The notes under the pieces: generated by a model
Told to the model about the DNA's origin: nothing
Seen by the model: the letters and a program-made list of their open reading frames with translations, nothing else
Database searches by the model: none
Made by a program: the position numbers and the translations under genes
Assembly (NCBI GenBank): GCA_002315325.1
Contig: DCGU01000052.1
Location: 31,858 to 42,610, forward strand
DNA length: 10,753 bases
Direction: 5' to 3'
Source of the DNA: Clostridiales bacterium UBA1770
GTDB taxonomy: Bacteria > Bacillota > Clostridia > Oscillospirales > CAG-272
Shown here: piece after piece, positions 1 to 6,535 of the stretch
Position numbering within the stretch: the first letter of the stretch is position 1
How the letters are laid out: the number at the start of each line of letters is the position of its first letter

Positions 1-761
1 TGGGCAATTTCGTTGGTGTGGTGGGGGAAAGCGTTGTCGATACCGCCGCAGTGCAGATCCAGGTATTCGCCCAGATATTTCATACTGATGCAGGAGCATT
101 CGATATGCCAGCCGGGATAGCCGACGCCCCAGGGGGAATCCCACTTGAGCGCCTGATCTTCAAACTTGGATTTGGTGAACCACAGCACGAAGTCGTTCTT
201 GTTGCGCTTGTTATCGTCGGCCTCTACGCCATCGCGCACGCCGACCTCCAGGTCTTCTTCTTTAAAATCGTTGAAGACGTAGTATTTTTCCAGTTTGGAC
301 GTATCAAAGTAGACGTTGCCGCCGGCAAGATAAGCGTAGCCTTTATCCAGCAGCGACTGTACGGCGCTGATAAACTCGTCAATACAGCCCGTGGCCGGCT
401 GAACGATTTCGGGGCGTTTGATATTGAGCTTTTTGCAGTCGGAAAAGAAGGCGTCGGTGTAGAACTGCGCAATCTCCATGACCGTTTTGTGTTCGCGCTT
501 GGCACCCTTAACCATCTTGTCTTCGCCGGTGTCACCGTCACTCGTCAGGTGGCCGACGTCGGTGACGTTCATCACGCGGTGCACGTTGTAACCGATATAG
601 CCGAGATATTTTTCCAGTACGTCCTCCATAACGTAGGAACGCAGATTGCCGATGTGGGCAAAGTGATACACCGTCGGGCCGCAGGTGTACATCGTGACGT
701 TTTGCGGGTCGCGGGGAGTGAATTCCTCACGGTTATGCGTCAGGGAATTATAAAGCAGCAT
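1..761 (-). CDS. cysS: Cysteinyl-tRNA synthetase, N-terminal part (3' end outside window)
   Basis: Class I aminoacyl-tRNA synthetase that charges tRNA-Cys with cysteine in the cytosol. Only the first 253 residues lie in the window; the family is about 460 residues, so the KMSKS loop and the anticodon-binding domain are missing. Visible marks: YTCGPTVY with zinc-ligand Cys27, the HIGH-type motif HIGN at residues 36-39, then GWHIECS and HCGGIDNAFPHHTNEIAQ near the cut, which bring the other zinc ligands (Cys, His, Glu). The start at 761 is chosen because translation from it begins with the usual N-terminus (MLLYNSLTHNREEF), and AGAGAGG lies about 6 bases upstream. The leader from the predicted promoter is only about 40 bases, so there is no room for a T-box riboswitch. 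It is transcribed divergently from the surface-protein gene. Identity is certain from motifs. Confidence 0.97.
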   Translation of the reverse strand, partial: MLLYNSLTHNREEFTPRDPQNVTMYTCGPTVYHFAHIGNLRSYVMEDVLEKYLGYIGYNVHRVMNVTDVGHLTSDGDTGEDKMVKGAKREHKTVMEIAQFYTDAFFSDCKKLNIKRPEIVQPATGCIDEFISAVQSLLDKGYAYLAGGNVYFDTSKLEKYYVFNDFKEEDLEVGVRDGVEADDNKRNKNDFVLWFTKSKFEDQALKWDSPWGVGYPGWHIECSCISMKYLGEYLDLHCGGIDNAFPHHTNEIA

Positions 762-807
762 AAAATACCTCTCTTTGTCGAAATGGACGTAAAATAATAA
801 CGTATCA

Positions 808-836
808 AGTATAACACAAACGCCTTTTTTTGTAAA
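808..836 (-). promoter_or_regulatory. Predicted sigma-A promoter of cysS
   Basis: On the minus strand the -35 box TTTACA (836-831) and the -10 box TATACT (813-808) are separated by exactly 17 bases. A TG dinucleotide one base upstream of the -10 box makes it an extended -10. Transcription would start near 801, about 40 bases before the cysS start. The fit to consensus is very good; no experimental support. Confidence 0.8.
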
Positions 837-867
837 GAAGAGCCTTCACGTTTGTTTCGTTTTGGGT

Positions 868-882
868 GGAATGTTGCATTCC
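868..882. promoter_or_regulatory. Inverted repeat over the -35 box (candidate operator)
   Basis: GGAATG (868-873) and CATTCC (877-882) form a perfect 6-base inverted repeat around TTG. It covers most of the -35 box of the surface-protein promoter (874-879) and lies between the two divergent promoters. A repressor bound here would block the rightward promoter. No regulator gene is in the window, so this is inference from position and symmetry; a 6-base repeat can arise by chance. Confidence 0.35.
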
Positions 883-902
883 CCTTTATTTTATGCTATA
901 CT
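874..902 (+). promoter_or_regulatory. Predicted sigma-A promoter of the surface-protein gene
   Basis: TTGCAT (874-879), a 17-base spacer and TATACT (897-902), with TG one base upstream of the -10 box (extended -10). It points toward the gene starting at 955, with a leader of about 45 bases. A second -10-like TATAAT at 910-915 has no good -35 partner. This is the only convincing promoter seen upstream of the three plus-strand genes, so it may drive all of them. Confidence 0.8.
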
Positions 903-954
903 TATCGTGTATAATTGGCTTTATCATACAGCAAAAAATAGATTGGAGAATGTC

Positions 955-3102
955 ATGAGAACGTTTGGCAAAAAAGGAATGCGGCCGCTTTTGTTGGTGT
1001 TATTGATTTGTATCATCGCGGCTTTTGCGACGTTGACTGCCGCCGCAGATGAATTTACGGCCGCCGCCATCCTATCTGCCGACGGCGCGCGGCAGGATTA
1101 CGCGGTGATGGAGGCTGCCGTTGCCGATGCCGGCCCCGGTGATACGCTGGTTATTTTGAACGACTGGGTTCCCGCTGCTTCCGTTACGTTCCCCGCCGGT
1201 GTTACGGTGTTGATTCCGGGCGGCGTGACCGCCGGCAATCCCGACAGCGCGGTGATATTGACAGTCTTGGGTACCCTGAAAAGCACGGGTACACTGGTCG
1301 GTAACTGGCAGCTCCAGGGCAACGTGACGGTGTCCTGGGACCTGGACGGTAACGGCACGGTCGATGAACGTGAAGTGGTTGCGTACGGTGCTACGCCGTC
1401 CCATGCCGACGGGTACCGCGCAAGGGAAGGTATGTACGTGTACAATTTTGCCGGCTGGGATAAGGCGCTTGCCCCCGCCACGGTTGACGTGACCTATACG
1501 GCGCGCTTTACCCGTGTCGTCTCCGACTTTATGGTTGGCTGGGATTTGGACGGGAACGGAACCGTTGACGTACGCACTTCCTGTGCATACGGCGAAACGC
1601 CGACACCGCCGGCCGACGGCGCACGCCCCGACGACGTTGCCAAAACGTACAAGTTTATCGGTTGGGACAGTGAGATTCATCCCGTTACCACGGACGTCGT
1701 TTATACGGCGCAGTTCTCCGTCTCTCCCCGCTCCTATACGATTTCTTTTGACACGGACGGTGACGGTGAGATTGATAAAACCGAAACCAAAGTTTACGGG
1801 TCTCCCCTGATGCCGGAAGACGGACAAAAGGCCGGCACGACGGCGTATTCCTTTGCGTTTGCCGGTTGGCTCCCCGCACTCGAGGACGTCACGGGCGATG
1901 CCGTCTATTACGCGCAGTTTAATGCCGTTTCCAAAAAAGACAATACCGTTGCCGCCGGTGTGACGGCCGTCAGTATGCTGAACACGAATGATGACGACGT
2001 TTCGATGATGGTGAAGTTGAGAAGCGCCGGTACCGTCTATGCCGTGAAACCCGTGGCCGTCGGCGCCGGCCTGAATGACTCCGTCCTCCTGATCGGTATC
2101 CCCGACGGCACCTACACGCTGGAAGTGACCGACGTGAAAACGGGCGGATGTCTGTATATCGGTATTGTCAACGTCAAGGACGGCGAGGGATCCGGTGCCG
2201 TCATGCTGTCCGGCAGTTCGCCTGTTTTTACGGCAAATATCGATTCTACGCTCAATCTTTTGGCACTGGATTTGCCCCAGTCGTGGCTGAACCGTGAGGT
2301 TACGCTCCACGAAGCAGGGCTTACGGCAAGGGACTGGGAAATCGATGCCGTGCCGGAACTGCTGCTGACCATGAAAGAATTGGGACAGGATGCGCCGTTC
2401 CGTGAAACGCTGGAAAATGCCGCCGGCAGCCAGAAAATCGGTTGGCTTTTCCAAATCACCTTTTCCAAGTGCGTTGACAGTGCGGTGACCGAACTCACAC
2501 GCGTGTCCGAAGTTGTCACCATTTTGTTGTCCGTCCCGCAGGACGTATTGGAAAAGATAGATGAGGGCAACGGGTCCGTAAGCGTGTATCGCGTCGGCAG
2601 CGGTGTAACCGACAGACTGACAGACACGCCCAACCTGTACGGCGAGTATTTCACACTGACACAGGACGGTACGCTGCAGTTGCGTCTGCGCAGCAGCGCC
2701 ACTTATGCTTTGGCATACGACGTTCCCGGCCTCGGTTTCCCGCTTTGGTGGATTCTGTTATTGTTCGATGCTGCCGGTGCGTTCGTGCTGTACGTTGACC
2801 GCCGCAAAAAACCGTTGGATTATCCCGTTCGCCTATCAGCCGCATTGGGTATGACCGTTGTCGTCGTTGCCATTTTGGCATTGCGCCAGGGCGTGATGGA
2901 AATTATCTGCGCGTCACTGGGGTGGCTTATTTTAACGCTGCTGATTTGCCTGTCCGGCAGCGGCAACGGCAACCGCGCCAAGAAAAATACGTTAATCAAC
3001 GTGAATGCACTCGAATCGGATGCGTCGAACGACGCACTCGATAACGACGAATCGGATGCCGATACGGAAAACGAGCAGAACGACTCCAAAGCCAATCAAT
3101 AA
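955..3102 (+). CDS. Surface protein with three Listeria-Bacteroides type repeats and C-terminal membrane anchor
   Basis: 715-residue predicted cell-surface protein of unknown function. The start at 955 is preferred to the in-frame ATG at 862, which lies upstream of the promoter; GGAG sits 6 bases before 955 and a signal peptide follows directly (basic residues 2-10, hydrophobic 11-28, cleavage near 30). Residues about 35-120 are Gly/Val-rich and look like a short beta-rich stalk. Three tandem repeats (about 124-186, 192-254, 261-322) have the List_Bact/InlB B-repeat pattern: a WD or FD strand, YG, FAGW or FIGW, then YTAxF or YYAQF. Each opens with a DxDGxG loop resembling an EF-hand (129-140, 197-208, 266-277). 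Residues 330-590 are a beta-rich region of no recognised family. Three hydrophobic helices follow (about 596-617, 627-645, 648-668), then an acidic tail with 11 Asp/Glu in the last 32 residues. Basic residues predict an outside N-terminus and a cytosolic tail. No LPxTG motif is present. Confidence 0.85.
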   Translation: MRTFGKKGMRPLLLVLLICIIAAFATLTAAADEFTAAAILSADGARQDYAVMEAAVADAGPGDTLVILNDWVPAASVTFPAGVTVLIPGGVTAGNPDSAVILTVLGTLKSTGTLVGNWQLQGNVTVSWDLDGNGTVDEREVVAYGATPSHADGYRAREGMYVYNFAGWDKALAPATVDVTYTARFTRVVSDFMVGWDLDGNGTVDVRTSCAYGETPTPPADGARPDDVAKTYKFIGWDSEIHPVTTDVVYTAQFSVSPRSYTISFDTDGDGEIDKTETKVYGSPLMPEDGQKAGTTAYSFAFAGWLPALEDVTGDAVYYAQFNAVSKKDNTVAAGVTAVSMLNTNDDDVSMMVKLRSAGTVYAVKPVAVGAGLNDSVLLIGIPDGTYTLEVTDVKTGGCLYIGIVNVKDGEGSGAVMLSGSSPVFTANIDSTLNLLALDLPQSWLNREVTLHEAGLTARDWEIDAVPELLLTMKELGQDAPFRETLENAAGSQKIGWLFQITFSKCVDSAVTELTRVSEVVTILLSVPQDVLEKIDEGNGSVSVYRVGSGVTDRLTDTPNLYGEYFTLTQDGTLQLRLRSSATYALAYDVPGLGFPLWWILLLFDAAGAFVLYVDRRKKPLDYPVRLSAALGMTVVVVAILALRQGVMEIICASLGWLILTLLICLSGSGNGNRAKKNTLINVNALESDASNDALDNDESDADTENEQNDSKANQ

Positions 3103-3137
3103 CGCGATAACTATAACACGATAATACATCACACGGC

Positions 3138-3207
3138 TGCCGTTTGGCACCGAAAAAGGTAACCGTCGACAGGCAAACGGCAAACAACAAACAGTCTCCC
3201 TTGAGAC
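3138..3207 (+). promoter_or_regulatory. Structured leader upstream of the ABC exporter
   Basis: The 130-base gap before the exporter holds a 9-base inverted repeat, TGCCGTTTG (3138-3146) and CAAACGGCA (3174-3182), around a 27-base loop, followed by a tight hairpin GTCTC-CCTT-GAGAC (3194-3207) that ends 14 bases before the ribosome binding site. No U-tract follows, so it is not a terminator. No promoter is evident here. Together these could be a 5' UTR or mRNA-processing structure between cotranscribed genes; the function is inference. Confidence 0.4.
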
Positions 3208-3232
3208 GGTCCGATTTTCAGAAAGAGGGTAC

Positions 3233-5029
3233 ATGGCACAAAAACAAAAAATCCTGACAGAGGGCACCGAATACAAGCCGTCAAAGCATTTGCTGCGGCG
3301 ATTCTTGGCTTATTACCGCCCGCATATAGGTTTGTTCTCCCTGGATATGCTGGCGTCGCTGCTCATCTCTGCCATCGGTATGGTCTATCCGATTGTCACA
3401 AAAGCGATGCTCAACGACCTCATTCCCAACAAACAGTACCGCATGATCGTGTGGGCGGGGCTGTTGGTCTTCGGGCTGTACGTCATTCGGATGCTTTTGC
3501 GCTGGTTCGTCCAATATTACGGGCATATGATCGGCGTCGGCATGCAGGAGCAAATGCGCAACGACCTGTTCTGTCATCTGCAAAGGCTGCCGTTCTCGTT
3601 TTATGACAATCACGAAACCGGTAAGATTATGTCGCGTTTGACCTCTGACCTGTTCGATATCAGTGAACTGGCGCACCACGGACCCGAAAATATCTTAACG
3701 AGCGTCGTTATGATCGTCGGTTCGTTTATCTATCTGTGCACCATCAACGTGCCGCTGACGTTGATTATCTTCGTCGTGGCACCCATTTTGGCCATTGTTT
3801 CGGCAGTCTGCCGCAAACGCATGCGCGATGCCTTTGCCGAACGCCGCGTGACAACGGCGGGCATCAACGCTACGCTGGAATCCAGCGTCAGCGGCATTCG
3901 CGTGACCAAGGCGTATAACAACGCCGACCGGGAGATTGAACGCTTCCAAACCACCAACCTGCTGTTCCGCAAGGCCTGTTATAAAGCCTATCGTGCCATG
4001 GCTACCTTCCATGCCACGTCGTCCTTCGTCACCGACGTCTTTAACGTCGTCATTTTGATTGCCGGCGGGTTGTTCCTATACAGGGGCGATATCACTTTTG
4101 CCGACTATTCGGCGTTCTTTGTCTCCATCAATCTTTTTATCGGCCCCATCAATACGCTCATCGGTTTTATGGAGCAGTTCCAAAGCGGTGCCACCGGTTT
4201 TGAACGCTTCACCGAGGTTATGGATATGGAGCCGGAATATGAAAAGCCGGACGCCCGGGAACTTGTCGACGTCAAAGGGTACGTCAATCTCGACCACGTA
4301 TCGTTCCGTTACAGCGAGGAAGGCCGTGAGGTCCTGCAGGACGTGACGCTGCATTTGGAGCCCGGTAAAAAGCTGGCGCTCGTCGGCCCGTCCGGCGGCG
4401 GCAAAACGACCATTTGCCATTTGATTCCCGCATTTTATGCATTGGAAAACGGCGCCATTACGATTGACGGGCAGGATATTAAGGATTTAACGCTGTCCTC
4501 CATCCGCCGCAATATCGGTATCGTACAGCAGGACGTATTCCTGTTTAACGGCTCCATTCGGGATAATATTATGTACGGCAGACCCGATGCAACCGAGGAT
4601 GAAATGATAGAGGCCGCCAAACGCGCCAACATTCACGAGTTCGTATCGACGCTCGAAAACGGGTACGATACGCAAATCGGCGAGCGCGGCGTCAAACTCT
4701 CGGGCGGACAAAAACAGCGGTTGTCCATCGCCCGCGTATTCTTAAAGAACCCCGCCATTTTAATTTTGGACGAAGCGACCTCCGCCCTGGATAATACCAC
4801 CGAAATTCTGATTCAGTCGGCGCTGGACGAATTGTGCCGCGGCCGCACCACGCTGGTTGTTGCGCACCGGTTGTCCACCATCAAGAATGCCGATGAAATC
4901 GCCGTCATCTCCGGCGGGAAGGTATTGGAGCAGGGGACGCACGACGATTTGATGAACCTGGAGGACGGTATCTATCGGCAGCTGTATTCATTGCAGTTCC
5001 GCGTCGGTGAAAAAATAGATATCGAATAA
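3233..5029 (+). CDS. ABC exporter half-transporter (MsbA/LmrA type, fused permease and ATPase)
   Basis: 598-residue type I (type IV fold) ABC exporter, expected to work as a homodimer in the cytoplasmic membrane. The N-terminal half carries about six membrane helices (first near residues 32-53, others near 65-90, 140-192 as a pair, and 260-305). The C-terminal ATPase (about 345-580) is intact: Walker A GPSGGGKTT with Lys391, Q-loop Gln432/433, signature LSGGQ at 489-493, Walker B LILDEA with Asp513 and catalytic Glu514, and switch His545 in AHRLSTI. AAAGAGGG ends 3 bases before ATG, a strong but close ribosome binding site. Length is normal for the family. Homologues export drugs, lipids or peptides; the substrate cannot be told from the sequence. 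It sits between genes for two exported surface proteins, so an envelope role is plausible but unproven. No second half-transporter is adjacent, which favours a homodimer. Confidence 0.95.
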   Translation: MAQKQKILTEGTEYKPSKHLLRRFLAYYRPHIGLFSLDMLASLLISAIGMVYPIVTKAMLNDLIPNKQYRMIVWAGLLVFGLYVIRMLLRWFVQYYGHMIGVGMQEQMRNDLFCHLQRLPFSFYDNHETGKIMSRLTSDLFDISELAHHGPENILTSVVMIVGSFIYLCTINVPLTLIIFVVAPILAIVSAVCRKRMRDAFAERRVTTAGINATLESSVSGIRVTKAYNNADREIERFQTTNLLFRKACYKAYRAMATFHATSSFVTDVFNVVILIAGGLFLYRGDITFADYSAFFVSINLFIGPINTLIGFMEQFQSGATGFERFTEVMDMEPEYEKPDARELVDVKGYVNLDHVSFRYSEEGREVLQDVTLHLEPGKKLALVGPSGGGKTTICHLIPAFYALENGAITIDGQDIKDLTLSSIRRNIGIVQQDVFLFNGSIRDNIMYGRPDATEDEMIEAAKRANIHEFVSTLENGYDTQIGERGVKLSGGQKQRLSIARVFLKNPAILILDEATSALDNTTEILIQSALDELCRGRTTLVVAHRLSTIKNADEIAVISGGKVLEQGTHDDLMNLEDGIYRQLYSLQFRVGEKIDIE

Positions 5030-5039
5030 AATAACAATT

Positions 5040-5165
5040 GATAGCCGATAGCCGATAGCCATCAGCTGACGGCCGATGGCTGATAGCCAATAGTCGATTA
5101 TCAATAACCGCTAAACGATAATCGATAACCGATAACCGATAACCGATAACCGTTAATCGATAACC
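5040..5165. repeat. Heptanucleotide tandem array, 18 units, consensus GATARCC
   Basis: The 126 bases from 5040 divide without any indel into 18 heptamers. GATAGCC occurs exactly four times (5040, 5047, 5054, 5082) and GATAACC exactly five times (5124, 5131, 5138, 5145, 5159); the other nine units are variants. The left half uses G at position 5, the right half A. Within the left half AGCCATC (5057-5063) and GATGGCT (5075-5081) can form a 7-base stem. The array fills the gap between the exporter stop and the lipoprotein ribosome binding site. Short heptanucleotide tandem repeats are known in other bacteria, for example the STRR of cyanobacteria, but I do not recognise this one as a named family. 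Confidence 0.92.
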
Positions 5166-5197
5166 AACAGAACCCAACGTTTGGAAAGGACCATCCC

Positions 5198-6271
5198 ATG
5201 AAAAAGAAAATTCGCAATTTAATCCGCACGACGTTGTGCCTGCTGCTTGCCTGCACGACGCTTTCCTGTTTTGCCGGCTGTGACAACGGCAAATCACCCG
5301 ATGCACAGGGCGACAAACAGGAGCATATGGCACAGGGGACCATCGATGCCGTCGGCGGCGAAATGACCTGGACGGTGGACGTGGACGGCACGCTGACCAT
5401 TGCCGGCACGGGGGAAATGCCGGATTATTCCTATACGGCAACGCCGTGGTTTTCCTTCTGTCCCTATATCACGAAGGTTGTCGTCGAAGAGGGCGTGACG
5501 CGCATCGGCAGATTTGCCTTCCATTTGTGTGAAGCAATGACGTCCATCAGTCTTCCCGAATCGCTGCGCTCCATTGGGGATTTTGCTATTCGCGACTGTA
5601 TCAGTCTTACGTCCGTGACCATTCCGGCCGGTGTGACCGAAATCGGCGAATATTTTCTGATTGACGATGCGGCACTGGAAAAAATCGAGGTCGCATACGG
5701 TAATCCCAATTATAAAGTCGTCAATAATTGCCTGATTGACGCCGACGGCGTCATTATTGCCGCCGCCAATCATGCGGTGATTCCGACGACCGGCGTTTGG
5801 AAGATCGGCGCCTACAGTTTCACAAGACTCAATGCATTGACGGAATTGACGATTCCCGACAATATCACGGAAATCGGCAGATGGGCATTTGCCGAAACGG
5901 AATTGACCTCGATTGTCATTCCGGACAGCGTCACCGTCATTGCCCCCTACACGTTCTACAAATGTTACGGTCTCAAGTCGGTGGTTTTGCCGGATACCCT
6001 GACCGAAATCGGCGAGCAGGCTTTTTCCGCCTGTGACGGGCTGACGTCGTTGACCATTCCCGCCACGGTGAAAACAATCGGAAAAGCCGCCTTCTACGGC
6101 GTTACCACGCTGACGGATATTTATTACGGCGGCACGCTTGCCGATTGGGATGCCCTGGGCGTGAATACCGACACGTGGAGCGTTAAGGCGGAATCCATGA
6201 CGATTCACTGCACCGACGGCGATCTTAAAATCAAGACGTACGATGACTTGAACGCGGAGAGCGGTTCGTAA
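5198..6271 (+). CDS. BspA-like leucine-rich-repeat lipoprotein
   Basis: 357-residue predicted lipoprotein displayed on the outer face of the membrane. A basic start (MKKKIRN), a hydrophobic stretch and a lipobox FAGC with Cys28 give a type II signal peptide. Residues about 56-88 match the usual lead-in of BspA-like proteins (MTWTVDVDGTLTIAGTGEM, then PWF). Residues about 91-325 hold eight LRR_5 units recognisable by an IGxxAF-like core (for example RIGRFAF, SIGDFAI, EIGRWAF, EIGEQAF, TIGKAAF). An NPNYKVVNN insertion after the third is also common in this family. AAAGGA ends 7 bases before ATG. Family members bind host or other bacterial surfaces, but no ligand can be read from the sequence. 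The gene is complete and followed by a strong terminator. It may share a transcript with the two genes upstream, or have its own promoter hidden in the repeat array. Confidence 0.93.
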   Translation: MKKKIRNLIRTTLCLLLACTTLSCFAGCDNGKSPDAQGDKQEHMAQGTIDAVGGEMTWTVDVDGTLTIAGTGEMPDYSYTATPWFSFCPYITKVVVEEGVTRIGRFAFHLCEAMTSISLPESLRSIGDFAIRDCISLTSVTIPAGVTEIGEYFLIDDAALEKIEVAYGNPNYKVVNNCLIDADGVIIAAANHAVIPTTGVWKIGAYSFTRLNALTELTIPDNITEIGRWAFAETELTSIVIPDSVTVIAPYTFYKCYGLKSVVLPDTLTEIGEQAFSACDGLTSLTIPATVKTIGKAAFYGVTTLTDIYYGGTLADWDALGVNTDTWSVKAESMTIHCTDGDLKIKTYDDLNAESGS

Positions 6272-6308
6272 TATTACCTCATTCCAACCAAAGCCAAGGA
6301 CAACAATC

Positions 6309-6340
6309 AAAAAAGGAAGCCGGATAGGCTTCCTTTTTTT
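6309..6340 (+). terminator. Rho-independent terminator after the lipoprotein gene (copy 1)
   Basis: Stem GGAAGCC (6315-6321) and GGCTTCC (6327-6333) with loop GGATA, flanked by six A on the left and seven T on the right. The A-tract extends the stem and makes it work on both strands. It lies 37 bases after the lipoprotein stop codon. Confidence 0.93.
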
Positions 6341-6348
6341 ACCTTAAC

Positions 6349-6462
6349 GTGCGGCTTCTGCCGCACATTTCACGTGCCGTAACTACGGCACATTTCACAC
6401 GCGACAGCGTATTTCACAAATGCCGCAGGCATTTATTTCACTGCCGGCACCGTATGCCGGCA
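6349..6462. repeat. Hairpin array 1: five hairpins with ATTTCAC spacers
   Basis: Hairpins in order: GTGCGGC-TTCT-GCCGCAC (6349-6366), GTGCCGT-AACT-ACGGCAC (6374-6391), ACGC-GACA-GCGT (6399-6410), AAATGCC-GCA-GGCATTT (6418-6434), and TGCCGGCA with a 5-base loop CCGTA and its complement (6442-6462). Each of the first four is followed by the identical spacer ATTTCAC (6367, 6392, 6411, 6435). All stems pair without mismatch. The array does not encode a protein. Confidence 0.9.
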
Positions 6463-6496
6463 ATTAAGCCGAGGGCGATTTATTTTAATAACAATC

Positions 6497-6527
6497 AAAA
6501 AGGAAGCCGGATAGGCTTCCTTTTTTT
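6497..6527 (-). terminator. Second terminator copy, bidirectional, likely serving nrnA
   Basis: The same GGAAGCC-GGATA-GGCTTCC hairpin as at 6315-6333, here with five A on the left and seven T on the right. Read on the minus strand it ends in TTTTT, so it can terminate the nrnA transcript about 90 bases past its stop codon. It also backs up the first terminator on the plus strand. Confidence 0.85.
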
Positions 6528-6535
6528 ACCTTAAC

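Noticed and set aside
18..797. 259-codon plus-strand frame over cysS
   Set aside because: Shadow of the minus-strand CysRS, whose zinc ligands and HIGN motif are unmistakable.
761..810. T-box riboswitch before cysS
   Set aside because: The predicted leader is about 40 bases, far too short, and has no specifier or T-box sequence.
862..954. Upstream in-frame ATG extending the surface protein by 31 residues
   Set aside because: It overlaps the predicted promoter and would place 31 residues before the signal peptide; ATG 955 has a good ribosome binding site.
4905..5441. Minus-strand frame with a repeating Gly-Tyr-Arg-Leu-Ser-Val-Ile pattern
   Set aside because: The peptide repeat is a by-product of the heptanucleotide array (three heptamers equal seven codons); the frame runs across two real genes on the other strand and has no start signal.
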